Both the position numbers and the translations under genes were made by a program. This document shows positions 44,291 through 56,370 of a stretch of 64,000 bases of DNA, piece after piece. The notes under the pieces were generated by a model, which was not told the origin of the DNA, made no database searches, and worked only from the letters and a program-made list of their open reading frames with translations. Source of the stretch: Microdon myrmicae (lineage: Eukaryota; Arthropoda; Insecta; Diptera; Syrphidae); contig OZ007496.1 of the NCBI GenBank assembly GCA_963931805.1, forward strand, positions 118,610,339 to 118,674,338, written 5' to 3'. Positions within the stretch are counted from its first letter, which is position 1. Each line of letters opens with the position of its first letter.

Positions 44291-46036
44291 ATGGCTGCGA
44301 CGAGAAAGTTGCAAGGTGAGACAAATATTATTCACGCTAATAATTTAAATAATACTTCAATTGATCATTTACCAAACAACATCCAAGAATATCCAATCAA
44401 TTAATTTCAATACCGCCAGTGTCCGTACGAATGTTGAGATGTCTATTTACAAGAGAAATAGAAAATAAATCGTGTATATCAAAGAAACCGACCAAAATAT
44501 GTAACGTGTTCTCGTCATTTGGACAAGATTCATCACACATTGCCAATTGGATGGTCCGTCCGATGTTAACCATAGCAATTGGCATTGTTTTAAAACAGCG
44601 TTCAAAAAGGATAATCGTTCTAGTGCAATTTGGTGTCCTTTTTTTTTGGTTTTATTATTATTTTTTTAATATATTTTTCTCCTCTTCGTACGGCTCCGTT
44701 TCTTGTTAATAAAGAGGTGGAGGCGGAAGTAATAGTCCCCTCATTTCGGTGTATATATATTTTATTAGGCGCAGGTTAATTTACTGTGTGAAGAGAGGAG
44801 TGTTGGTGTAAAACCATTGACTCAGGCAAAGGAGCCATGTGAGATTAATGATCGTTAAGTGACTATAAAAGGGACAAATTCCTTTACATGCGATCACAAT
44901 TCCGAAATGCCAACATCAGCGGTTCTTTTGTTTCTTTCCAAGATAATTGTGCTGCATTCGTTGGTTAGTTAGATTTAAGTAATGCTTCAAAGCAAATACC
45001 GTCCAACTCGTATGTCTAAATATCATTATAAAAAAGGCGGGAGAACGATAAGAGGTTTTAGTTGAAAATTTCTGCCGAGAGTTTTCTGTTCATTGCATAT
45101 CTCAAATATCTGCCAATTCCAAGAAATGAGAATTATTTGCTACAAGAAATTGTGATAATGAAACCTCCAGCGTTATATTCTGGGAACTCGGTTTTTTTTT
45201 TAATACACCTTAACTCGTACGGATATTGTGTGGTTCCGTTAATTGATATAACAATGGCATCCGTATTAAAATACCTGTGTTAACTTAACTGTGCATTGAA
45301 TAATTACTTACAGGAGAAATAGATAGGTGCCTCAAAAAAGTCGCTGAGGGAGTAGAAACATTCGAGGATATTTGGAAAAAAGTTCATAATGCGACAAACA
45401 GTAATCAAAAGGTGAAGTTTCCATTAAATTCCTTTGAATTCATCTAAGCAATTATAAATTTTACTTGATATTTATTATAAATTTCAGGAGAAATATGAAG
45501 CTGACCTTAAAAAAGAGATTAAAAAGCTCCAACGACTTCGAGATCAAATTAAATCGTGGATTGCCTCCGCTGAGATTAAGGACAAAAGCGCCCTCTTAGA
45601 GAATCGGCGCCTCATCGAAACAGTATATTAATTAAATATATATTAAAATATTGAATATAAATATTTATATGAATTTCATTTTTATATATATAAATTATAG
45701 CAAATGGAGAGATTCAAAATTGTGGAGCGAGAGACAAAAACAAAAGCCTATTCGAAAGAAGGTCTTGGAGCGGCACAAAAAATGGATCCAGCGCAACGTA
45801 TTAAAGATGAAGCTCGAAATTGGCTAACAAGTTCAATTAGTTCACTCCAAATACAAATCGATCAATATGAGAGTGAAATTGAATCATTGTTAGCGGGTAA
45901 AAAGAAACGTTTAGATCGAGATAAACAAGATCGAATGGATGAGCTGCGATCGAAATTAGACCGGCATAAATTTCACGTAACTAAATTGGAAGCGTTACTG
46001 CGTTTGCTTGATAACGATGGAGTTGGAGCGGAGCAG
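44291..46036 (+). CDS. Not3: CCR4-NOT transcription complex subunit 3, exons 1-4 (5' part of gene)
   Basis: CNOT3/NOT3 is a scaffold subunit of the CCR4-NOT complex, which shortens mRNA poly(A) tails and represses translation in the cytoplasm. Four exons with GT/AG junctions give 198 codons in one frame: 44291-44315, 45314-45411, 45488-45622 and 45701-46036; the introns are 998, 76 and 78 bp. The start ATG has a good context (GCGCCATGG). The protein opens MAATRKLQGEIDRCLKKVAE and continues with KEKYEADLKKEIKKLQRLRD, METRFK-type QMERFKIVERETKTKAYSKE and RLLDNDGVGAEQ. This is the Not3/5 N-terminal coiled-coil domain, strongly conserved from insects to vertebrates. The family is usually 600-900 residues long, so only the N-terminal quarter to third is here. 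The next exon, which should encode the KIKDDVEYY stretch, was not found by 64000, so intron 4 exceeds 17.9 kb. Confidence 0.96.
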
Positions 46037-46079
46037 GTAAGAAATGCTGAAGAGTTTTAGAAACCAATAATACCTGTCG

Positions 46080-48250
46080 TTTACAAGAATTCTGACTTAG
46101 GTTAATCTCGTGTATACCCCTTTTCGCCCTCTTTTCTATATTATTTATTATTTATTTGTTCATTTTAAAGGTATCTTTGACTGGAAATTAAATAAAAGAT
46201 TTTTTGGAATCAATGCTAATGGAAAATAATTCGCATTCCTTTACAAGAATTCTGTGTTAAAAAGTCAATTACACTCTTTCCGTGAGTCTGTCTTATTTAT
46301 GTGGCGATTATAAAGCCAACTCAGCCTGGGAAGTAAGTAGAAAGTTCGAGCAATCAACACTCATGGAGAACAATCTGCTCAATTACAAAAATTCTGACTT
46401 AAAAAGTCAATCTTATATTTACCTCCTTCGCCCTCTTTCCTATATTATTTATTTAGCAATTACAAAGGTATCTTTGACGGGAAATTGAGTCGAAGAGTTT
46501 TTGTTACCCTCTTTACGTCAGTCTATCTCATTTTTGTGGCGATTATAAAGCCAACTTTGCCTGGGAATTGACTAGAAGAGTTCTAGACATCAACACTAAT
46601 GGAGAATAGTCTGTGTTCATTCACAAAAGTTCTGACTTGAAAAATCAACCTTATATTTACCTCCTTCGCCCTCTTTCCTATATTATTTATATGGCGACTG
46701 TAAAGCCAACCTTGCCTGGGAATTGACTAGAAGAGTTCTAGAAATCAACACAATGGAGAATAGACTGTGTTCATTCACAAAAATTCTGACTTAAAAAATC
46801 AATCTTATATCGGGTTTTCCAATAGGGACTTGACAACTTTTTTTAAAAATAAACATCTGAGATATTTCAAAACCTTAATTATCGGCTGGAAGTACAATCA
46901 AAACATTTATGAATGGAACTCGACGTCGTTCATATGGCCACCGCGGGCACGTTTGCTGCGGTCGAGTCGATGGACCCAATTTTCGATGACTCGGCCACAC
47001 ATTTCGGCCGAAACGGCCGCTATTTCGTGTTCAATGTTGGCTCTAAGCTCTTCACGTCGCCGGCTTGTTGTCATAGACCAATGACTTGATGTAGACCCAA
47101 AGAAAATAGTCTAGAGGCGTTAAATCGCATCAACGAGGCGGCCAACCGACTGGGCCATTTCTTGAGATAACACGCTCATCAAACTTACTCTTCAATAAAT
47201 CGATTGTATCGTGTGCTGTGTGGCTTGTGGCACCGCCCTGTTGAAACCGCATGTCGCCCAAGTCCATATCTTCCAATTTGGGCCAAAAATAATCGGTAAT
47301 CATGGCGCGATAACGATGGCCATTCACAGTAACGTGACGATCGTTATCGTCGACGAAAAAATATGACCCAATGAAGTCGCCGGCATGCAAACCGCACCAA
47401 ACAGTTATTTTTTGTGGATGAAATGGTGATTCATGAAGCACATGTGGATTTTCACGACGCATGTTTTGCTTATTGACGAACCCATTGAGCCGAAAATGAG
47501 CTTCGTCACTGAAGATGATTTTGCGATGAAATTCATCATCTTGGCGCATCTTTTCCAGAGCCCAATCAGAGAACGTACGTCGCTTCAAATGGTCCATCGG
47601 CTTCAATTTTTGAGTCAGCTTAATCTTGTATGGGTGTACAACAAGATCCTTACGCAAAATTCGCCATGAAGTGATCTGGTCGATGTCCAATTCTTGAGAA
47701 CGCCATGGAATTGATTGATTTCGATCGTTTGCTACGGACGCCTGAATGGCAGCGATATTTTCGACACTTCGACCAACCCGTTTCCTCACTGGCACGGCAA
47801 CATCACACAACGAATATATAGACTTAAATTTTTGCACTAAACTTGTTATTGCCTGTCTACTAGGGCGAGAATTAGACCGGAAATTGGAGTTAACGCTCTT
47901 AAAGTTGCGGTCACCGGCTCCAAATTTCGGTAGTAAATTTTTATAATTTGCAGACGTTTGTTCGTGTACTTAACCACGATGAAAATGTTGAGTTTACTGA
48001 ATAAATTGACAGTGACAGTTCGCTCATTAGTGAAAGGGTGCGTTCACAAATTGCATTCAAAGTTGTCAAGTCCATATTGGAAAACCCGATATTTACCTCC
48101 TTCGCCCTCTTTCCTATATTATTTATATGGCGACTGTAAAACCTACTTTGCCTGGGAATTGACTAGAAGAGTTTTAGAAATCAACACTAATGGAGAATAA
48201 TCTGTGTTCATTCACCAAAATTCGGACGTAAAAAGTCAATCTTATATCTA
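46080..48250. repeat. Intronic tandem array of ~155-190-bp units
   Basis: Unit landmarks are AAATTCTGACTTAAAAAGTC, CTCCTTCGCCCTCTTTCCTA, ATGGCGACTGTAAAGCCAAC, TTGCCTGGGAATTGACTAGA and AACACTAATGGAGAATA. About four partly degenerate units lie at 46080-46809, and the array continues at 48090-48250 after the DD41D mariner inserted in it. It lies in NOT3 intron 4. Confidence 0.85.
46810..48089 (-). mobile_element. 1280-bp DD41D mariner, nearly complete
   Basis: Bounded by ~31-bp TIRs (TCGGGTTTTCCAATAGGGAC and inverse, one mismatch) and TA duplications (46808-46809 and 48090-48091). The minus-strand transposase (from 47837 to about 46905) has the helix-turn-helix regions, FSDEAHFRLNGFVNKQNM (first Asp), RFQQGGATSHTA, where the second catalytic Asp reads Gly, and TPLDYFLW (third Asp, DD41D spacing). 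It ends RVIENWVHR..ARGGHMNDVEF. One in-frame TGA replaces a residue after WPPR at about 47128. The lost Asp and the stop make it inactive, but it is otherwise well preserved. Confidence 0.93.
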
Positions 48251-48429
48251 CACGCTTCATCATCCTCAATATTTCATGTGCAGTTGATTTTATTTATTTT
48301 GCTTACGAATCTGATTAATATAATTGTTTTCATGCAGTAATAGAAAATCCATAGATCGCTAGTGTGTCGAAGTTTTTGCAACTGGTGGTTCTGATTGGGA
48401 GCCAGAATCTATTGTGTTGCACCACATGA

Positions 48430-49145
48430 AATATCCGATATTATAGTAAACATTTAAAAACCAATATCATTTTTTCGTAAATGCTTATTCAATCAAAATA
48501 GGATCCACTGGCATCTATGACATTCTTCCCGCGTGATACACGGTCAAATATTCCTTTTTCGTAGAAGTGCTGACTTTTTGAGGCAATGAAATCTTCAAGG
48601 CTTTTATGACTTCTGCTCGGTTCCGGAAGACCTTCTGCCGACAAAATGAATCCAGATCCGTTGAGGAAACGTCAGAAGAGTACGCTGGATATGGAAGGAT
48701 TTAAAATCTTAGCTGCACCAGTTTTTCCACCGTTACTTGTGAGGTAAGGGGTCTATCATTGTCATGCAAAAGGATCGGGCCCTGCCCATTGACCAACGCA
48801 GGTTCTCTGGATGACGGGAGTTGTAGTCTTGCCCGGTACGCTTGTTGTACTGTGCTCAACTAAAAAAAAAATGGAGTGGCGAGAGGCCGACTTTAGGGAG
48901 ACAAGGACAAATGTGTCCATCTTGTCTCTGGCTTCTGGTCATCTTGCGTTCCTTTTCCGCCAATTTAGCATGCAATATGTCGATTTCCTCACAATATTTG
49001 ATAGCGTTTATCGTTTCTCCTTGGTGAAGAAATGAAAAGTGACTTGGTCCTTTTGATGTCCATCAAATTGCCACTATAATCTTTTTTGGTTGAAGATCGG
49101 GCTTGTGGGTGTGTTTTTGGTTTTTCACCTGCATCCAACTACTGC

Positions 49146-49202
<57 letters not shown>

Positions 49203-52200
49203 GACTTCTCTCGGGAGCGGCGAACCTATAGCGTCGAGGGGGCCCCGAGATGCCATCAAATGACTGTTGCAGTTCTTTTTGAACAATTGCAGGTTGTAAC
49301 GCTCTGGGAACACTCACGTGGGAAGGGAGTTCCACAGCTTCCCCGCTCTGTAACGGAACGAGTTCTGATGCAGGGATGTTCGCGCCGTCGGGAGATGAAC
49401 CATAACCGGGTGCGATGCGTCGGATTGTCTTGTGGAGCGCATATAAGCCGAATTGCGTGGAACAATACCAAAAATCTCCGAAGAACGGTACCCGTAATAA
49501 TATCTGTAAAACAGAGAGAGGTCGGCTACGCGCCTTCGATGTGATAGCGTCTGTAGTCCCGACGTCAGCGCCGAGTCCCCGATCAGGCGGATCGCTCTGT
49601 ATGCTCCCAAGTAGGTCGAGGGTATGTTTAGGAGCCGAGCTCCAAACATGGGAGCAATATTCGAGCGCGGATCTAATTTGGGATTTATATAGGAGAAGGA
49701 GTTGGGCCGGAGTAAAATATTTCTTGGGTCTAAAAAGATAGCTCAGTTTTCCTGATGCGGACCTGGCGATGCCGTGACGCCGGGCAATTTCAAACTTTCC
49801 CCAGCCTCGAGGGCCTGGCCATTCATCATCAGCTGTGGAACCGATGATCCACTTTTCTTTGTGAATGTTGTATATTGTGTCTTCGCTGCATTGAAGTCCA
49901 CGAGATTGGCCCTTCCCCACTGCAGGACCCTATCTAGATCCTGATTCAGAGAGTCAATCTGTCTACATCTCAGCTGATGCGACGCAGATGCACCAATCGA
50001 CCGAACACTCGAAAAAGAGGAAACAAGCGTACTATCATCCGCAAAACTGAACACCTTGTTATAAGTTGTCTCCAACAAATCATTTATGTGTAGCAAGAAC
50101 AAGGTTGGAGCCAAAATAGAACCCTGTGGCACCCCCGAATTAACAGGATACAGATCCGAACACGCCATCCACAACAACCCGGATCGATCGATTCTCGAGG
50201 AAGCTCCTCGTCCAGTCGCAAAGCTGTTGGGAAAGTCCATATGAACGAAGCTTGCTCAGCAATGCCCCGTGCCAGACGCGGTCAAAAGCCTTGGAGATAT
50301 CCAATGCGACCGCCCTTGACTCACCATGCCGTTCAATCGCAGATGTCCATATATTGGTTATAAGTGTCAAAAGGTCTCCCGTGGACCGCCTGCCGCGGAA
50401 TCCGTATTGACGATTATTCAGAAGTCCGTTGCATTCCAAATACTTAACTAACTCTGTATTGATGACTTTTTCCATTACCTTAGATAAAATAGACAGCAAT
50501 GCTATCGGACGGTAATTTTGTGGGAGACACTTTTTTCCCGTCTTTGGGATTGGCTGAACTCGAGCGATTTTCCAGCAGGCAGGAAAGGTCCTCCGTGCAT
50601 AAGTTAAGCGGAAGAGTCTGCCAAGAACTGGCGATAGTTCTGGAGCACAGTTCTTAAGGACTATTGCTGGTATTCCGTCCGGGCCGGTTGCCTTCCTACA
50701 ATCCAGTTCACGTAGAATGCGTTGAATAGTGCGCGGACGAAATCCCACATCCCGCATCGAAGACCGTACCGGCGCGATCACGGGTGGCTCCAAAACGCCG
50801 GGATCGAGATTTGAATTCCCGGAAAATAAATTCGCGAACACAGCTTTATCCTTTGAATTCGTGACTAACGTCCCGCTGTCTGTCACCAACGGAGGGGAAG
50901 AGGGGGATGCGAAGTTACCGCTGACAGCTTTTGCCATTGACCAGAAGGAGCTCGAACCAGCCGGCCAGCGAAGAAGCTTATTGATCGCCCTGTCGTTGTA
51001 AGCCTTCTTCGCGGTGTCAATCGCCTGGTTGCACGGGTTTCTGATTCTAATAAAATTCGTTCTGTTAACATCGGCGGTAATATAGCACCATTGCTTAAAA
51101 GCTCTATTTTTTGCCGCTGTAATCAGCTCGCATTTTTTATCAAACCAAGGTATATCACACGAACTTCGTTTTATGGAATGTAGAATATACATCTCCATCC
51201 CCAGAAGAATAATTTCTGATACCGGCTCCGCGCAAGCGTTAACATCGGAGTCTCCGAAGCACACCTCCGGCCATGGGAAGGAGGCGAAGAAATGTCGCAA
51301 ATCGTTAGCAGCCCCATACTTCCATACATGGCGAAGCTACCTAGGCCGGTTATTCGCTTGATATGTAAGTGCTTGCGCGACAGATCTGAGTTTCCCAGTG
51401 GCGCAGAAACCTCTACGGTATAATAACTCGGTTCGGATGTCAAAAACCGATCCACGGTGTTCGCATAATCGCCTCGGGCATCCGGCACTCGCGTGGCCTT
51501 CTCTACGAGTTGAGTCAAGTTGTGGCTTACAGCAAACATCTCTGCTAGCCTCCCAGCCTCGTCGGTTCTGTTAGAATGTAACAACCAGCCGGAATTGTGC
51601 ACATTAAAATCGCCAAGGACAACAATTTCAGAAGCTGGGTGGTTGATCTGTATCCAGTCGACGGTATATGAAAGATGTTCGAAAAATGTTGCCGGTCGAT
51701 CGTCATTCGGGGAGCGGTAAAGACAAAGAAATTTAACGAAATTCCTCAGCACGATCCTCAACCATATGATGTCCATATTGGGTTCCAACGCCTCCATCCT
51801 CTGGCAAGCCAGATCGGACCGCGCGAAGACGCAGACTCCGCCCTTAAAACGGAATCTCGAATGTAAGTCTTATCCTGAGCAACGAAGATATGTCGAATCA
51901 GTTGACGAATCGACCTGGGTCTCAGTTAGGGCAAGGTTTCAGATTTCGTTGTTTGCAAATATTGGTGGACGGCGTTTACATTCGTATTGGTGAAACCGAT
52001 GCCCCTGATGTTACAAAATGCCGTCACCAGTCGAGCTTGGGCAGGGCCTCGAGCCCGGTTATGCGATGACGAACCTGTTAAAGTTCCGTTATTTATCATG
52101 ATATCTGCATGATGTTCCCCCGGAGATCCGAATGGGAGACTAGTTTACCTCCGGAATTCTTTATATCAGAAGGTACCATCATGACTTATCTCCGTGTCAG

Positions 52201-53020
52201 TCCGGGCCATCGGGCAGACATCCGAAACACCGTCGAAGATTTCTCTCGGCGATATCGCGGAATGTACAGCGTGACGGGGTGGTATCTCACCTTGGGACCG
52301 ACTACCACCTAACCAACCTTTTCTCGAACCGGTCCATCAGCCAAGCTCCGAAAGATTGCCAGGGACCGGCTACCACCTGGCCTTTAGTCGCCTCTTACGA
52401 CAAGCCGGCCTAGCTGTGAGTATATTCTAACGCCCTACTCACAGGGCGACGGTTATGATACAGAATCCACTTTTCATCACAGCTGACTATCCGGTGGAGA
52501 ATTTGCCCAGTTTGGTTTCTTAATCTAAGCGATTCGCAGATTTCCAGGCGCTGTAGTTTTTGGGGTTCGTTCAATTCATGCGTTACCCACTTATCGAGTT
52601 TCTTTACGTTTCCTATGAGAGAAAGGTGTCGACTTATTGTCATTGGGGATAGTCCCATGCTTTGTGCAATTTCCCGCACTGATTTCGTTGGGCCCGCGTC
52701 CACCGTTGCTCTTAAAACATCGTCGTCAACAAATGTTTCTGGCTTCCCATGTGGTTCATATTCGAGGCTGAAATCTCCCGTACGGAACTTTCCAAACCAA
52801 CGTCGTATAGTACGTTCGTTTACCGCTACATCCTCAAATGCGTCATTAATGTTTTTCATTGCCAATGACGCATTATGTCCCATTTTAAATTCATGAAGGA
52901 AGAGTGTTCGAATTTGAACTTCCGACAGCATGGTAAAAAAGAAAAAAACTGTACTTGTAACGAATCCTAAAATTCTCATACGTCAAGCACACGTCCCACT
53001 TTACGTTATAAAAAAAGAAA
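48430..53020 (-). pseudogene. Cecropia/SETMAR-type mariner split by LINE-B copy 2
   Basis: Minus strand. The N-terminal part (52979-52449) is open: paired helix-turn-helix with MGHNASLAMKNINDAFEDVA, ERTIRRWFGKFRTGDFSLE, SMGLSPMTISRHLSLIGNVK, KLDKWVTHELNE, and the first catalytic block SCDEKWILYHNRR. Transposase sequence then stops at the LINE-B 5' end and resumes below 49150 in decayed frames: LLHDND-type near 48760, a TD residue near 48660, and SLEDFIASKSQHFYEKGIFD..NVIDASGSYFD at 48600-48500. It resembles the mariner lineage that gave SETMAR. The outer TIRs could not be placed. Confidence 0.85.
49151..52448 (-). mobile_element. LINE-B copy 2: full-length 3.3-kb copy
   Basis: The minus-strand element runs from the 5' end (CGCCCTGTGAGTAGGGCGTT at 52448) to the 3' hairpin and a 46-nt poly(A) (49196-49151). 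The 5' region is ~0.6 kb. The ORF2 protein is spread over frames 51797-51171 (endonuclease, VVLGDFNVHNSGW), 51300-50140 (RT: KATGPDGIPAIVLKN, LPQNYRPIALLSILSKVMEK, RQYGFRGRRSTGDL, DISKAFDRVWHGAL), 50240-49743 (NSGVPQGSILAPTLFLLHIN, FADDSTLVSSF with both Asp kept) and 49920-49195 (C terminus). The endonuclease block GNSDHCLVSV is damaged (GNSDLSRKHL), as in copy 3. No ORF1 was found. It sits in a mariner with clean junctions. Confidence 0.9.
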
Positions 53021-53179
53021 ATTTAACGTTCTGGCACAGCTGTTCACTCGGGAACTTCTTATTTCCGACTGAGCGAAAATCGGGCATTTAATGTGGTACA
53101 ACCCAATAGTGGAGACGTTGTACAGTTTCAGACAGGAAACCAACTAACTTGTGCTGTCGGCGATGATGGAGTGAAGGAA

Positions 53180-54060
53180 AAACGAGTCCCTAACGCGCCC
53201 ACAAAGGGGGATTTTGAAGTACCCTTAAATGTCGGAGCACAGTGCGAGCGGATGGAGAGGAAGTGGATAAGGAAAGGAGATGTCGATGTATATTGGTCTT
53301 GAATGTCTGGACATCACACCGACATGATCGGGTAGATCATTCCACATTCGTGTGGTTCGGCTAAAGAATGACTCTCTACGTTTATTTGCGCGCCTAAAGT
53401 CCACTTTCAACGTGAACTGATGCGTATTCACAGATTGACGGGTATCGCGGAAAATGTCTGAATTGGCGGAACACATTCAGCTAGTTCATTTGAGCAACGA
53501 CCGTGGTAATACCTATAGAAAAGAGATTGGCATGATACGTTGCGCCTGTATTCTAACGACGAAATTTATCGACTTACGGCTGTGTCCCCAATAGGTTTCA
53601 CTGCTCGTTTTTGTATCCTGTCGAGTACATCTAGTGCAGTTTTGGAAGCGCCTGACCAAATATGGGAGTTGAACTTCATTTTTTGACGAATATACGCCTT
53701 GTAAATAGTGGCCAGGTTGGATGGAGTGAAGTGTCATTTGCATCAATTAAGGAACCCCATATATTTGGCTGCACTTTTCGCAGCTTCAAATATGTGGTCA
53801 TTCCAATTAAGAGTCGAATTAATTCGAGTGCCGAGGATTGATAGTTCCCTGGCTTCGTCGGTGCAAGTGCCGTTCATAGACAGTATATTTACTTTGGGGT
53901 TCACCTTTGACGACAAGAGGCAGCACTGGGATTTTTGGGTATTGAATTCTACTCGGTTAGATAATCCCCACTGATATATCTTGTTATGGTCAGAATTCAA
54001 TGTATCAAGTATAAGTTGCTGGCGGGTAATGACGTTCGAAGAGTTTGCACGGGAGTGTTG
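53180..54060 (-). pseudogene. LINE-A fragment 4: RT C-terminal part and 3' end
   Basis: Minus strand. 54000-53743 has NKIYQWGLSNRVEFNTQKSQ, ILGTRINSTLNWNDHIFEAA and KSAAKYMGFLN. 53476-53225 has FRDTRQSVNTHQFTLKVDF, RRESFFSRTTRMWNDLPDHV and a 3' tail matching 25540-25640. Frameshifts interrupt it near 53500 and 53740. The intervening 53021-53180 and the following 54061-54300 hold no recognised gene. Confidence 0.8.
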
Positions 54061-54314
54061 ACATCAGTATGAGAAACAGTATATGATTGTGGAGCTTCAG
54101 AAATTAGCTGCGCCTTAGCAGTCGCAAAAGAAGCGGATCAACTATCGACATTTGAACAATACGCTTTCAGGGTAATCGTGGCCTTAGAGAATATTCCCAT
54201 CGCATTATCCGAGAACAGCGGATTACATGCTATTGAGACTGTCTGAACAAAAGGAACCTCTGGGTGCTGTTTCAGTTTGTCTGTGGATTGCATGCAATTC
54301 TGGGAATTCTGATA

Positions 54315-55677
54315 CGTATTGACGATTATTCAGAAGTCCGTTGCATTCCAAATACTTAACTAACTCTGTATTGATGACTTTTTCCATTACCTTAGATAAA
54401 ATAGACAGCAATGCTATCGGACGGTAATTTTGTGGGAGACACTTTTTTTAGTCTTTGGGATTGGCTGAACTCGAGCGATTTTCCAGCAGGCAGGAAAGGT
54501 CCTCCGTGCATAAGTTAAGCGGAAGAGTCTGCCAAGAACCGGCGATAGTTCTGGAGCACAGTTCTTAAGGACTATTGCTGGTATTCCGTCCGGGCCGGTT
54601 GCCTTCCTACAATCCAGTTCACGTAGAATGCGTTGAATAGTGCGCGGACGAAATCCTACATCCCGCATCGAAGACCGTACCGGCGCGATCACGGGTGGCT
54701 CCAAAACGCCGGGATCGAGATTTGAATTCCCGGAAAATAAATTCGCGAACACATTAGCTTTATCCTTTAAATTCGTGACTAATGTCCCGCTGTCTGTCAC
54801 CAACGGAGGGAAAGAGGGGGATGCGAAGTTACCGCTGACAGCTTTTGCCATTGACCAGAAGGAGCTCGAACCAGCCGGGCACCGAAGAAACTTATTGATC
54901 GCCCTGTCGTTGTAAGCCTTCTTCGCGGTATCAATCGCCTGGTTGCACGCGTTTCTGATTCTAACAAAATTCGTTCTGTTAACATCGGTGGTAATGTAGC
55001 GCCATTGCTTAAAAGCTCTATTTTTTGCCGCTGTAATCAGCTCGCATTTTTTATCAAACCAAGGTTTATCACACGAACTTCGTTTTATGGAATGTAGAAT
55101 ATACATCTCCATCCCCAGAAGAATAATCTCTGATACCGACTCCGCGCAAGCGTTAACATCGGAGTCTCCGAAGCACACCTCCGGCCATGGGAAGGATGCG
55201 AAGAAATCTCGCAAATCGTTAGCAGCCCCATACTTCCATACATGGCGAAGCTACCTAGGCCGGTTATTCACTTGATATGTAAGTGCTTGCGCGACAGATC
55301 TGAGTTTCCCAGTGGCGCAGAAACCTCTACGGTATAATAACTCGGTTCGGATGTCAAAAACCGATCCACGGTGTTCGCATAATCGCCTCGGGCATCCGGC
55401 ACTCGCGTGGCCTCCTCTACGAGTTGAGTCAAGTTGTGGCTTACAGCAAACATCTTCGCCAGCCTCCCAGCCTCGTCGGTTCTGTTAGAATGTAACAACC
55501 AGCCGGAATTGTGCACATTAAAATCGCCAAGGATAACAATTTCAGAAGCTGGGTGGTTGATCTGTATCCAGCCGACGGTATATGAAAGATGTTCGAAAAA
55601 TGTTGCCGGTCGATCGTCATTCGGGGAGCGGTAAAGACAACAAAGAAATTTAACGAAATTCCTCAGCACGACCACCG
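54315..55677 (-). mobile_element. LINE-B copy 3: internal fragment between 14-bp direct repeats
   Basis: Minus-strand LINE-B sequence from the endonuclease (NFVKFLCCLYRSPNDDRPAT) to RT (KYLECNGLLNNRQY), lacking both the 5' region and the 3' end and poly(A). It is nearly identical to 50405-51735 of copy 2, including the damaged GNSDLSRKHL block. TGGGAATTCTGATA occurs at 54301-54314 and 55678-55691, exactly at the two ends of homology, as a target duplication would. The long frame 55214-54414 covers the RT N-terminal part. Confidence 0.85.
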
Positions 55678-55799
55678 TGGGAATTCTGATATGAAAAACC
55701 TACATGTCCTTGACTCGCTATATTACAACAAGCTACTGATCCTCTTAGCCGCACAGCTCGTTAAAATGATCCTTAAGACAGACTATGTCCAACAGATGA

Positions 55800-56370
55800 A
55801 GAATAAGTCATCGCCTTATCGTCTCCTTCCATACAACCTGCCACAAAGGACTTTCCGGGCAGGCTTCTCTTCGCTCATTCGAGTTAGATATCCCGCCCAC
55901 CGGAGTATACCGAGCTTGATTTTTCTTACATTAGCTTCAAGGTAGATTACGTACAACTCATGGTTGTAGCGTCTCCGGAATCGTCCTCCCTCACACATGG
56001 GGCCAACAATTCTCCTTAAGACCTTTCTCTCGAAAGCGGCTAAGAGTTCAGAGTGCCTTTTATTAAGCACCCAGGTCTCGGATCCATACATGAGTACTGG
56101 TAAGACCATGGTCTTGTACAGTAGTAGCTTGGATGTTCTGAATAAATTTCGGGATTTAAAGAGCCTTGATAGACCATAGTAGGCTTTGTTGGATTTGATC
56201 AGCCATTCGCGTATTTCTTCTTCCATATTGTTATCGGCTATTGATTCAAGGTAGTTAAAGGATTGCACTACTTCAAATTCGTGCTCCACTACCCTGATAG
56301 TCTGACCAACAATAGGTCTTCTCTTCGCAGAATTTGCCACCATGTACTTAGTTTTGTTTGTTTTTTGTTG
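55800..56370 (-). pseudogene. RT C-terminal region of a second LINE type, fused to a mariner piece
   Basis: Minus strand. The 214-aa frame 56460-55816 contains FEVVQSFNYLESIADNN, SRLFKSRNLFRTSKLLLYKT, MVLPVLMYGSETWVLNKRHS, LLAAFERKVLRRIVGP and RRRYNHELYVIYLEANVRKI. This is the region after the palm domain in RTE-like and other LINEs that have a YGSETW motif. Its first ~30 residues (MLCVWWDQSGIVYYELLK) are mariner transposase, so the ORF is a chance chimera. No RT active site is present. Confidence 0.78.

Noticed and set aside
45062..45283. A small gene inside NOT3 intron 1
   Set aside because: The frame lies wholly in the 998-bp intron, has no motif and is not preceded by promoter or splice signals.
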